64,000 nt of DNA. Origin: Streptomyces mutabilis. Its GTDB lineage: Bacteria > Actinomycetota > Actinomycetes > Streptomycetales > Streptomycetaceae. Numbering within the stretch: position 1 is the first letter of the stretch; each line of letters opens with the position of its first letter. The stretch is from positions 124,001 through 188,000 of the forward strand of contig NZ_BMTT01000011.1 in assembly GCF_014649815.1 (NCBI RefSeq), given 5' to 3'. Below are positions 17,596 to 26,193 of the stretch, one piece after another. Made by a program: the position numbers and the translations under genes. The notes beneath the pieces are model-generated. The model saw only the letters and a list, made by a program, of their open reading frames with translations. It made no database searches and was not told the origin of the DNA.

Positions 17596-18107
17596 ATGAG
17601 CGCTGCTGACGAGATCCTGGACGTCGTCGACGAGGACGACCACGTCGTGGGGCAGGCCCGCAGGGGTGACGTGTACGCGGGGGGACTGTGCCACCGCTGC
17701 GTCTTCGTGTGGGTCCGGGACGCCGGGGGCCGTGTCTTCGTCCACCGCCGCACGGCGACGAAGCTGGTCTCCCGTCCCTCTACGACATGTTCGTCGGCGG
17801 GGTGGTGGGCGCGGGCGAGTCCTACGACGACGCGGCGCTGCGGGAGGCGGAGGAGGAACTGGGGGTGACCGGGCTGCCGCGCCCGGAGTACCTCTTCAAG
17901 TTCCTGTACGACGACGGCGCCGGGCGGACCTGGTGGTCGGCCGTGTACGAGGTGCGCTGGGAGGGACCGGTCGCTCCGCAGGTGGAGGAGGTGGCGTGGC
18001 ACGGGTTCCTCACGGAGGCGGAGGTGGAGGTCAGGCTCGGGGAGTGGGAATGGGTGCCGGACGGGTTCGCGGCGTACTCGCGGCTGCGGGCTCGGCGGAC
18101 CGGGTGA
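17596..18107 (+). pseudogene. Nudix hydrolase with a single-base frameshift
   Basis: The first frame (from ATG 17596) encodes MSAADEILDVVDEDDHVVG and the YfcD/IDI-like core HRCVFVWVRDAGG up to TATKLV. The second frame then carries YDMFVGGVVGAGES and a perfect Nudix box (G-x5-E-x7-REAEEELGV), continuing to 18107. Loss of one T at about 17770 (GTCTTCCCG read as GTCTCCCG) explains the break. If the base were restored, the protein would be ~171 aa, normal for the family. This is either a true recent pseudogene or a sequencing error; no other damage is visible. Confidence 0.85.
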
Positions 18108-18238
18108 GCTCAGGGGCGGCGCGGGCCGGCGCCTCCCTGCGCGCCGGTCCGCCGCCGGCCGCCGCCCGGCCGCCGGAGGCAACCCGCGGGCATCCCCCGC
18201 CCCACCGCCAAGAGCGCCCCTCCCGATAGGGTCCCCGC

Positions 18239-18631
18239 GTGATCCAATTCGTGCGGAACGTCCGGCTCTGGTTCGCGCCCGAAGAGGTCCGACAGGAGGG
18301 CGACACCCCCGACTACCGGTTCTCGCTCGCCAACGAGCGCACCTTCCTGGCCTGGTTGCGCACCGCCCTCGCCCTCATCGGCGGCGGTTTCGCGGTGGAC
18401 CAGTTCCTTCCCGACCTGCGCTGGGGCTGGCGGGTCGGGCTGGCCCTCGCGCTGCTCGCGGCCGGCGTCCTGTGCTCGCTGCGCGCGGTGAACCACTGGG
18501 TGCGCTGCGAACGCGCCATGCGCCGGGGCGAGGACCTCCCCGTCTCCCGCTTCCCGGCCCTGCTCAGCATGGTCGTCGCCGTGGTCGCCGTGGCGATGGT
18601 CGTCGTGGTCCTCGTCGGGTGGGAGGGCTGA
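18239..18631 (+). CDS. DUF202 (YidH) family membrane protein
   Basis: A 130-aa protein with three predicted membrane helices after a ~40-residue cytoplasmic N-terminus. The conserved DUF202 motif LANERTFLAWLRTALALIGGG spans residues ~31-51. GTG start; TAGGGT six bases upstream looks like a -10 box for a leaderless message. A second DUF202 gene follows after 2 bases. Family function is poorly known. Confidence 0.85.
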   Translation: MIQFVRNVRLWFAPEEVRQEGDTPDYRFSLANERTFLAWLRTALALIGGGFAVDQFLPDLRWGWRVGLALALLAAGVLCSLRAVNHWVRCERAMRRGEDLPVSRFPALLSMVVAVVAVAMVVVVLVGWEG

Positions 18632-18633
18632 CG

Positions 18634-18972
18634 GTGACCACCGGCACGCCCGACCCCGTCCCCGGCCCCTGCCGCGACCCCGGTCTCCAGCCCGAGCGCA
18701 CCCGCCTCGCCTGGCGCCGCACCACCCTCTCCGGCACCGTCGTCGCCGTACTCGCCGCGAAGACCGTGCTGCACGGCGGCGCGACCCCCGCCTCGGTCGT
18801 CGCCGCCGCCCTGTGCTGCGCCCTCTGGCTGGTCTTCCTGCGCATCGCCCACGAGCGCATCCGCACCCTCTCGGCGACGCCCAGACCTCGCCCTCTGACC
18901 CCGCCCTACGCCACGGCGGCAGCCCTGTGCACGGTGGCACTCGCGCTGTGCGGCGCGCTGCTCGTCCTCTAG
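18634..18972 (+). CDS. DUF202 family membrane protein
   Basis: A 112-aa protein with the motif ERTRLAWRRTTLS (residues ~20-32), followed by three hydrophobic segments. GTG start three bases after the TGA of the first DUF202 gene; GGGAGGG inside the previous gene is the ribosome site, so the two are coupled. Paired DUF202 genes of this kind may form a hetero-oligomer; this is inference. Confidence 0.83.
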   Translation: MTTGTPDPVPGPCRDPGLQPERTRLAWRRTTLSGTVVAVLAAKTVLHGGATPASVVAAALCCALWLVFLRIAHERIRTLSATPRPRPLTPPYATAAALCTVALALCGALLVL

Positions 18973-19013
18973 GGCCGGCCCCGCCGACCACCGACCACGC
19001 CGGTGAGGAGCGG

Positions 19014-19946
19014 TCAGGACCAGTCCACCGTCACCACGATCTTCCCCCGCGTCCGACCCTCCTGGTTCCGCCGGTGCGCGTCCGCCGCCCGCTCCAGCGG
19101 AAACGTCTCCGACACGTGCACGGTCACCACCTCCTGCTCCGCCAACTCGGTCAGCCGCAGCAGATCCTCCGCGTCGGGGCGCACGAAGAAGTACCGCCCT
19201 CCGTAGTCGACGGCGTCCGCGTCGGCGATCGACACGAGCCGGCCGCCGGGAGCGAGCAGGTTCGCCGAGACCTTCAGCGTCTCGCCGCCGACCGTGTCGA
19301 ACACCGCGTCCACCCCCTCGGGCGCCAGCCCCCGCACCCGCTCAACCAGCCCTTCCCCGTGCGCCACCGGCTCCCCGCCCAGCCCCCGCACGAAGTCGTG
19401 GTTGTGCTCACTCGCCGTACCGATCATCCGCGCCCCCAGATGCCGCCCGAGCTGGACGGCGATCGAACCGACCCCACCCGCCGCGGCGTGCACGAGGACG
19501 GTCTCACCCCGTTTCACCCGCAGCGCCTCGGTCAGCACCTGGTACGCGGTCAGCCCGGTCAGCGGCAGCCCGGCCGCCTCCTCGAAGGAGAGGTTGCGCG
19601 GCTTGCGCGCGAGGGTTCGCACGGGCGCCGCCACGTACTCCGCGAAGGTGCCCCGGGAGAGGAAGTCCTCGCGGACGTACCCGACGACCTCGTCCCCGAC
19701 CGTGAACTCCGTGACGGAGGCCCCGGGCTGCACCACGACCCCCGACACGTCCCACCCGGGGACCACCGGGAAGACGGGCTGGAGGATCGCGTCGAGATGA
19801 CCGTCCCGGCACTTCCAGTCGACGGGGTTGACGGCGGCGGCCCGCACCTTCACGAGCACCGAGTCGGGCCCGACCCGGGGATCGGGGACCTCTCCGTACT
19901 CCAGCACCTCGGGACCGCCGTACCGTGCGTAACTGATCGCCTTCAT
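19014..19946 (-). CDS. Quinone-oxidoreductase-type MDR family protein
   Basis: NADPH-dependent medium-chain dehydrogenase/reductase without zinc ligands, 310 aa. N-terminal GroES-like domain (residues 1-120, AAAVNPVDWKCRDG and PGWDVSGVV), Rossmann domain with HAAAGGVGSIAVQLG (~144-158) binding NADPH, and C-terminal EGRTRGKIVV. The start at 19946 gives the family N-terminus MKAISYARYG. Quinones or alpha,beta-unsaturated carbonyls are likely substrates. It is divergent from the histidine-rich protein gene with 73 bases between them. Confidence 0.9.
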   Translation of the reverse strand: MKAISYARYGGPEVLEYGEVPDPRVGPDSVLVKVRAAAVNPVDWKCRDGHLDAILQPVFPVVPGWDVSGVVVQPGASVTEFTVGDEVVGYVREDFLSRGTFAEYVAAPVRTLARKPRNLSFEEAAGLPLTGLTAYQVLTEALRVKRGETVLVHAAAGGVGSIAVQLGRHLGARMIGTASEHNHDFVRGLGGEPVAHGEGLVERVRGLAPEGVDAVFDTVGGETLKVSANLLAPGGRLVSIADADAVDYGGRYFFVRPDAEDLLRLTELAEQEVVTVHVSETFPLERAADAHRRNQEGRTRGKIVVTVDWS

Positions 19947-20019
19947 GGCTTCGACCCTCCGGGGTACCCGGGCACCACGCAAGCCGAATGTCTGGATATC
20001 CACCCTTAAGGTGAGCGCC

Positions 20020-20316
20020 ATGACCACTCTCCACCAGGAACACGTCGCCCACGACCACGTACACGGCCCGGAGTGCGGCCACATCGAGGTACCCCACGGC
20101 GACCACGTCGACTACGCGCACGACGGCCATCTGCACCGCGCGCACGGCGGCCACTGGGACGAGTGCGAGCCCGCCGGGCACACCGCGCACGTGAGCCACG
20201 ACCACCGGCACGGCGAGGGCTGCGGGCACGCGCGCGTACCGCACGGCGACCACGTCGACTACCTGCACGACGGCCACCGCCACGCGGCGCACGAAGGCCA
20301 CTGGGACGACCACTAG
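20020..20316 (+). CDS. Histidine-rich, internally duplicated protein
   Basis: A 98-aa soluble protein with 27 His and 3 Cys, built from two ~45-residue repeats, each reading HDHxHGxxCGHxxVPHGDHVDY-x-HDGHxH and ending near GHWDE/GHWDDH. No signal peptide, so it is cytoplasmic. The pattern suggests binding of several Zn2+, Ni2+ or Cu2+ ions for storage or delivery. The ATG at 20020 has AAGGTGAG upstream; a GTG three codons earlier is an alternative. An A/T-rich patch (GGATATCCACCCTTAAG) in front could bind a metal regulator. No enzyme domain. Confidence 0.75.
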   Translation: MTTLHQEHVAHDHVHGPECGHIEVPHGDHVDYAHDGHLHRAHGGHWDECEPAGHTAHVSHDHRHGEGCGHARVPHGDHVDYLHDGHRHAAHEGHWDDH

Positions 20317-20399
20317 AAGCCGGCCGCTCGAAACACCAACACCTCACCCATCGGGGCCCACCGTGGCCCCGAACACGTTCCGCTCCTCCTCTGGACGCC

Positions 20400-20417
20400 A
20401 TACCGACCGGTCGGCAT
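20400..20417. promoter_or_regulatory. Candidate TetR operator, site 1
   Basis: ATACCGACCGGTCGGCAT, an 18-base palindrome with one mismatched pair, 41 bases before the phosphotransferase start. It shares 17 of 18 bases with 45638-45655 and a strong half with 24799-24816. Confidence 0.6.
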
Positions 20418-20457
20418 CATGAGTCGGGTACTGTTCACCTGCCCGTAGGAGCGACGA

Positions 20458-21483
20458 ATGAGCCCCGACCACCCGCCCGGACTCGATCTCGACCGGTTGC
20501 GCGGCCTGCTCGACCGCGAGCGGCCCGGTCTGGTGGCCGGCCCGCTGTCCGGCCGACTGATCGAGGGCAGACGGTCGAACCTCACGTACGCGGTCTCGGA
20601 CGGTACCGCGCGCTGGGTCGTGAGACGACCCCCGTTGGGCCATGTCCTGGCCACCGCCCACGACATGAGGCGCGAGCACCGCGTGATCAGCGCCCTGCAC
20701 CCCACCGACGTACCGGTGCCGCGGCCGGTCCTGCTCTGCGAGGACGAGGACGTCCTCGGGGCGCCCTTCTACGTCATGGAGTTCGTGGAGGGCACCCCGT
20801 ACCGCACCGCCGAACAGCTCGCCCCGCTCGGCCCCGAGCGCACCCGGGCCGCCGTGCTGAACCTGGTCGACACGCTCGTCGGCCTGCACACGGTGGACCC
20901 CGCCGAGGTCGGCCTCGGCGACTTCGGCCGCCCCGCCGGCTTCCTCGACCGCCAGCTGCGCCGTTGGGCCAAGCAGTTGGACGCCTCCCGCAACCGCGAC
21001 CTGGCCGGCATCGACGAGCTGCACGCCACCCTCGGCCGGGAACTGCCCCGCTCCCCCTCCCCCACCGTCGTGCACGGCGACTACCGCCTCGACAACGTCC
21101 TGATCGGCGGGGAGAACGACGAGATCCGGGCGATCCTCGACTGGGAGATGTCGACCCTCGGCGACCCGCTCACCGACCTGGGCCTCCTGGTGATGTACGG
21201 CAGCCCGCTCGGCATGCCCGACTCCCCCGTCTCCACCACGGCCCAGGCCCCCGGCCATCCCGCCCCCGCGGAGCTGATCGAGCGGTACGCCGCGCGCTCG
21301 GGGCGCGACGTGTCCGCCGTCGCCTGGTACACGGCGTTCGCCTGGTTCAAGCTCGCCGTGATCCTGGAGGGCATCCACTACCGCTACACGCTGGGCCGGA
21401 CGGTCGGCCGCGGCTTCGACCGCATCGGCGACCTCGTCCCCGTCTTCATCGAGCACGGCCTGACCACCCTTCAGGAGGGCTGA
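20458..21483 (+). CDS. Aminoglycoside phosphotransferase-like kinase linked to acyl-CoA metabolism
   Basis: A 341-aa kinase-fold protein (APH/choline kinase family). Brenner motif HGDYRLDN near residues 204-211 gives the catalytic Asp; LDWEMSTLGDPLTDLG (~225-240) gives the metal-binding Asp. Homologues of this type sit beside, or are fused to, acyl-CoA dehydrogenases (ACAD10/11 and bacterial equivalents), where they phosphorylate 4-hydroxyacyl groups. Here the acyl-CoA dehydrogenase follows after 6 bases, so 4-hydroxy-acid catabolism is a reasonable inference. GTAGGAGCGACG before the ATG is the ribosome site. Confidence 0.85.
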   Translation: MSPDHPPGLDLDRLRGLLDRERPGLVAGPLSGRLIEGRRSNLTYAVSDGTARWVVRRPPLGHVLATAHDMRREHRVISALHPTDVPVPRPVLLCEDEDVLGAPFYVMEFVEGTPYRTAEQLAPLGPERTRAAVLNLVDTLVGLHTVDPAEVGLGDFGRPAGFLDRQLRRWAKQLDASRNRDLAGIDELHATLGRELPRSPSPTVVHGDYRLDNVLIGGENDEIRAILDWEMSTLGDPLTDLGLLVMYGSPLGMPDSPVSTTAQAPGHPAPAELIERYAARSGRDVSAVAWYTAFAWFKLAVILEGIHYRYTLGRTVGRGFDRIGDLVPVFIEHGLTTLQEG

Positions 21484-21489
21484 CCCGCC

Positions 21490-22704
<1,215 letters not shown>

Positions 22705-22929
22705 GGCGCCCCTGCGTCGGCCAGTAGCCGCCGGAGGGGTGGTGGTCCGCGCGCGGGCGAAGGAGACGAGGCGGAGCCAGAGGGACGGTCTGCGAAGCAT
22801 GCCTCCAGATCGGCGAGCGCGCCGGGCTGCCGTGCGTGGAGCTCCGGCAGCCGGAGCCGGGCCGGACCGTCGTCCTGGCCGGGCGCGGGCCGCGGCCGCG
22901 CAATCCGGCGGCGGCCCTCGCCGACCACC

Positions 22930-23532
22930 TCACGGGCGCAGGGCCCGCAACAGCAGGTCGGCCAGGTGGTCGGCGACCTCCTGCGGACTGAGCGGGCCGT
23001 CGGGACGGTACCAGGTCGAGAGGTGGTGGACGGAACCGAAGTGGTAGTCCACCACCAGGTCGGCCGGGGTCTCCTTGGTGAAGACGCCGGCCCGCTGGCC
23101 CTCCTCGATGAGCGCGCGGAAGCGTTCGTGGTAGCGCCGGCGCTCGGCGCGCACCTGCTTGTTCTTCTCCGGGCTCAGCTGGTGCATGGAGCGGAAGAAG
23201 ATCGACGCGTCGTCGAGGTTGTCGATGGTGGTGACGACGACATCGGCCGCCGCCTCGCGCACCCGCTTCTCGACCGGCTCGTCGGAGTCCGCGTAAGCGT
23301 CCAGGCGTTCCTGCTGGAGGCGCAGCACGCGCGCGTACACCTCGTGCAGCAGGTCGTCCTTGGAGCCGAAGTAGTGGTAGAGGGCGCCCTTGGTGACGCC
23401 GGCCGCCTCGACGATCTCCTGTACCGAGGTGCGGTCGTAGCCCTGCTCCGCGAAGAGCCGGGTGGCGGCGGCCAGGAGCCGCTGCGGCACCGGAGTGCCG
23501 TCCCCGTCCGTGGTCCTGGGCACTGCCGTCAC
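22930..23532 (-). CDS. TetR family regulator of the acyl-CoA gene cluster
   Basis: A 200-aa repressor. HTH at residues ~14-60 (TSVQEIVEAAGVTKGALYHY), followed by a helical ligand domain with SVHHLSTWYRPDGPLS, typical of acyl-CoA-responsive TetR proteins (TetR_C with a conserved HHLS/WY segment). GTG start at 23532 with AAGGAAAGGCAG upstream; an open frame extending to 23808 is a piece of the neighbouring acyl-CoA ligase pseudogene, not part of this protein. It closes the minus-strand operon (dehydrogenase, ligase remnant, regulator) and probably represses from sites at 20400 and 24799. Confidence 0.87.
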   Translation of the reverse strand: MTAVPRTTDGDGTPVPQRLLAAATRLFAEQGYDRTSVQEIVEAAGVTKGALYHYFGSKDDLLHEVYARVLRLQQERLDAYADSDEPVEKRVREAAADVVVTTIDNLDDASIFFRSMHQLSPEKNKQVRAERRRYHERFRALIEEGQRAGVFTKETPADLVVDYHFGSVHHLSTWYRPDGPLSPQEVADHLADLLLRALRP

Positions 23533-23545
23533 CTGCCTTTCCTTT

Positions 23546-23980
23546 TCAGTGTCCGTTCGATGTTCGTCCTGTTGCGTACAGGAACGCCAGTTCCCGACGG
23601 AGGATCTTCCCACTCGCCGTCTTCGGCAGCCCACCTCCCCCGCCTTGTACATGGGGTTGACGAGTACGGCCACCGCCCCCGCCTTCCAGGCGCCCAGCAC
23701 CGCGAGCACGAAGTGCGGGGAGTTCTGCAGCAGGACCGCGACCCGCTCGCCGCGCTCCTGGCCGCGCGCGGCGAGGTGCCCGGCGACGGAGTCGCTCAGC
23801 TCGTCCACCGCGCGGTAGGTGAGGCGCCCGTCGAAAGTAGGCGAGGAAGGTGCGGTGGGGTGCCTCGGCGGCGGCCCGGCGCTACGCGTGCACCAGGGAG
23901 GCGTCCGAAGTCCAGCGGCGCCTTCGGGCGTCGGTCAGCAGGTCCAGCCAGGGCTTGGCGGCGTAACGCGAGGCGGTCAT
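23546..23980 (-). pseudogene. Collapsed acyl-CoA ligase (AMP-binding family)
   Basis: The start is intact: ATG at 23980 overlaps the SDR stop (ATGA) and reads MTASRYAAKPWLDLLTDAR. Then several frameshifts follow (APLDFGRLPGARVA; AEAPHRTFLAY; FDGRLTYRAVDELSD), and the N-terminal domain continues to NPMYKAGEVG near 23640. At that point the sequence jumps to the last residues of the same family, GLPKTASGKILRREL to a stop at 23546-23548, where TASGKILRREL is the catalytic-lysine signature. More than 400 internal codons, including the AMP-binding core, are missing. The gene is dead but its operon position is unchanged. Confidence 0.88.
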
Positions 23981-24747
23981 CGGGCCGTAGCTCCCTCCCA
24001 CTGCCGCTGGAGGCGGTTCATGCCGTGCAGCCAGCGGTCGGGCTCGGCGGCGCGGGCCCGGTAGTACTCGGCGACCTCGGGGTGGGGCAGGATCAGGAAG
24101 CGGTCCTCCTCGATGCCCTTGAAGAGGGCGTCCGCCACGTCCTGCGGTTCGATCGCGGTGGGCTGGAGCACCAGTTCCCCCGCGCTGCCGCTCGCGGTGA
24201 GCATGTCGGTGCGCACGCCCTGCGGGCAGATGGCGTGCACCTTGATCCCGCGGTGGCGGTACGTGAGGGACAGCCACTCGGCGAAGGCGTAGGCGCCGTG
24301 CTTGGTGACGCTGTAGGGCGCGGCGCCGATCATGGTGAGCAGGCCGGCCGCGGAGACGGTGGAGACGAATCGGCCGTTGCCGCGCTCCAGCCAGTCGGGG
24401 ATCAGCTCGTGCGCCGCCCGTACGTGGGCCATGACGTTGACGTCCCAGGCGAGCGCCCAGACGGCCTCGTCCGCGGCCTCCGAACCGCCGGAGCCCACGC
24501 CCGCGTTGGCGCAGTACACGTCGACCGCGCCGCCCAGCGCCTCGCGGGCCTCGGTGACGATCGCGGATGCGTCGCCGGGGACCGCGACGGCGCCGATCTC
24601 GTCGGCGACGGCCTTCGCCCGGTCGGCGTCCAGGTCGTTGACGACGACCCGGGCCCCCTCCGCGGCGAAGCGGCGGGCCAGCGCGGCCCCGATGCCGCCT
24701 CCCGCCCCGGTGACCACGACCCCGGCATCCTGTACGGCTTCCACCAT
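23977..24747 (-). CDS. Short-chain dehydrogenase/reductase
   Basis: NAD(P)-dependent SDR, 256 aa. Cofactor motif VVTGAGGGIGAALARRF (residues ~11-27), CANAGVGSGG (~80-89), catalytic Ser in VSTVSAAG, and Tyr/Lys in APYSVTKHGAYAFAEW (Y-x-x-x-K). The ATG at 24747 is chosen for its ribosome site AAGGAGA. It is first in a minus-strand operon with the ligase remnant and tetR, so it probably acts on a hydroxyacyl or keto intermediate of the same pathway. Confidence 0.9.
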   Translation of the reverse strand: MVEAVQDAGVVVTGAGGGIGAALARRFAAEGARVVVNDLDADRAKAVADEIGAVAVPGDASAIVTEAREALGGAVDVYCANAGVGSGGSEAADEAVWALAWDVNVMAHVRAAHELIPDWLERGNGRFVSTVSAAGLLTMIGAAPYSVTKHGAYAFAEWLSLTYRHRGIKVHAICPQGVRTDMLTASGSAGELVLQPTAIEPQDVADALFKGIEEDRFLILPHPEVAEYYRARAAEPDRWLHGMNRLQRQWEGATAR

Positions 24748-24798
24748 CGGTCTCCTTCGACACGGCTGCGACACCACGGAGGGCTCTGCTGCAGCGCC

Positions 24799-24816
24799 AG
24801 ACTAACCAGTCGGTAT
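24799..24816. promoter_or_regulatory. Candidate TetR operator, site 2
   Basis: On the minus strand this reads ATACCGACTGGTTAGTCT. Its first 12 bases match the other two sites (20400, 45638) except at one position; the second half is degenerate. It lies 52 bases upstream of the SDR start, in the right place to control that operon. Confidence 0.5.
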
Positions 24817-24920
24817 GTAGGACGGAAGAGGCGAACCGCGGTCTACTCCATTCCGTACGGCCCGGGGCGCGGGTTAGCGTGCGTGCGCATGACACCCGCC
24901 GCGATCACGGAGGTCACCGC

Positions 24921-26177
24921 ATGACGCTGTCCAGACGGTCCCTGCTCGCCACCACGGCCGCGGTGGCGGCCACCACCACGGCCGCCGCGACCGGCACGGC
25001 GCAGGCGGCACCGGAGGGCCACGGCGGCCGCCGGCTGCGCACCGGCTTCGAGCGCCTCGCCGACGACGGCTACGCCCCGCTCGACGGGCAGCGGGTCGGC
25101 GTCGTGACCAACCCGACCGGCATCGCCCGGGACGTGCGCCACATCGTGGACGTGATGCACGCCGACGACCGCGTGGACCTGATCGCCGTCTTCGGCCCCG
25201 AGCACGGCTTCCGCGGCACCGCGCAGGCCGGCGGCTCCGAGGGCCGTTACGACGACCCCGCGACCGGGCTCCCGGTCTACGACACGTACCTGAAGAGCGG
25301 GCAGCCGCTCGCGGACGTCTTCACGGCGTCGGGTGTGGACACCGTCGTCTTCGACATCCAGGACGTGGGCGCGCGCTTCTACACCTACATCTGGACGCTG
25401 TTCGACTGCATGGAGGCGGCCCGGCTCGCCGGGAAGCGGTTCGTGGTCCTGGACCGGCCCAACCCGGTGACCGGTCGGGCGGCCCTGGGCCCGGTCCTGC
25501 ACGAGCAGTTCGCGACCTTCGTCGGCCGCAAGCCCATCGCGCAGGCCCACGGCATGACGGTCGCCGAGCTGGCCCGGCTCTTCAACGGCGAGTTCCTGAC
25601 CGAGCCGGTGTCCCTGGAGACCGTGACGATGTCGGGCTGGAAGCGTTCGGAGTTCTACGACGCCTCCGGGCTGCCCTGGGTGCCGCCGAGCCCGAACATG
25701 CCGACGCCGGAGTGCGCGCTGGTGTACTCGGGGACGTGTCTGTTCGAGGGCACGAACCTGTCGGAGGGGCGCGGTACCACCCGCCCGTTCGAACTGATCG
25801 GCGCAGAGGGCATCGACGGGAGCTGGGCCGCGGCCGTCGAAGCGCTCGGCCTGCCGGGCGTGCGCTTCAGAGAGGCGTACTTCGCGCCCACCTTCTCCAA
25901 GTTCCAGGGTAAGACCGTCGGGGGCGTACAGCTCCACGTGCACGACCGGGCCGCCTTCGACCCGGTGCGCACGGGGATCGCGCTCCTGGTGACCGCGAAG
26001 CAGTCGTGGGACGGCTTCGCCTGGCGGCCGGACAACTGGATCGACAAGCTGACCGGCTCCACCCAGGTGCGCACGATGATCGACGCCGGCGCGGACACCG
26101 ACGAGGTGGTGGGCGCCTGGCAGGGGGAACTGGCGGCGTTCCGCGGGACACGCCGCCAGTACCTCCTCTACAGGTGA
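24921..26177 (+). CDS. Exported exo-beta-N-acetylmuramidase-like protein (DUF1343/GH171, NamZ type)
   Basis: A 418-aa secreted protein with a Tat-like signal peptide (SRRSLLATTAAVAA, cleavage near AQA|APEG at residues ~29-31). The mature part has DUF1343 hallmarks: RVGVVTNPTGI, FGPEHGFRG (residues ~94-102), DIQDVGARFYTYIWT (~148-162), RPNPVTG and EGTNLSEGRGTTRPFE (~283-298). Characterised family members (Bacillus NamZ) release terminal MurNAc from peptidoglycan fragments, so wall-muropeptide turnover or recycling is likely. ATG at 24921 with GGAGGTC upstream. It lies 16 bases from the convergent penicillin-acylase-family gene. Confidence 0.88.
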   Translation: MTLSRRSLLATTAAVAATTTAAATGTAQAAPEGHGGRRLRTGFERLADDGYAPLDGQRVGVVTNPTGIARDVRHIVDVMHADDRVDLIAVFGPEHGFRGTAQAGGSEGRYDDPATGLPVYDTYLKSGQPLADVFTASGVDTVVFDIQDVGARFYTYIWTLFDCMEAARLAGKRFVVLDRPNPVTGRAALGPVLHEQFATFVGRKPIAQAHGMTVAELARLFNGEFLTEPVSLETVTMSGWKRSEFYDASGLPWVPPSPNMPTPECALVYSGTCLFEGTNLSEGRGTTRPFELIGAEGIDGSWAAAVEALGLPGVRFREAYFAPTFSKFQGKTVGGVQLHVHDRAAFDPVRTGIALLVTAKQSWDGFAWRPDNWIDKLTGSTQVRTMIDAGADTDEVVGAWQGELAAFRGTRRQYLLYR

Positions 26178-26193
26178 CCGTGGGAGCGGCCGG

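Noticed and set aside
22785-22953. Plus-strand frame (RAGLPCVELRQPEPGRTVVL and following) resembling the end of a LysR-type regulator
   Set aside because: Similarity is too faint to call; no start, and it overlaps the end of tetR. It may be another remnant.
22966-24924. 652-codon plus-strand frame over the tetR/ligase remnant/SDR region
   Set aside because: Antisense shadow, no motifs.
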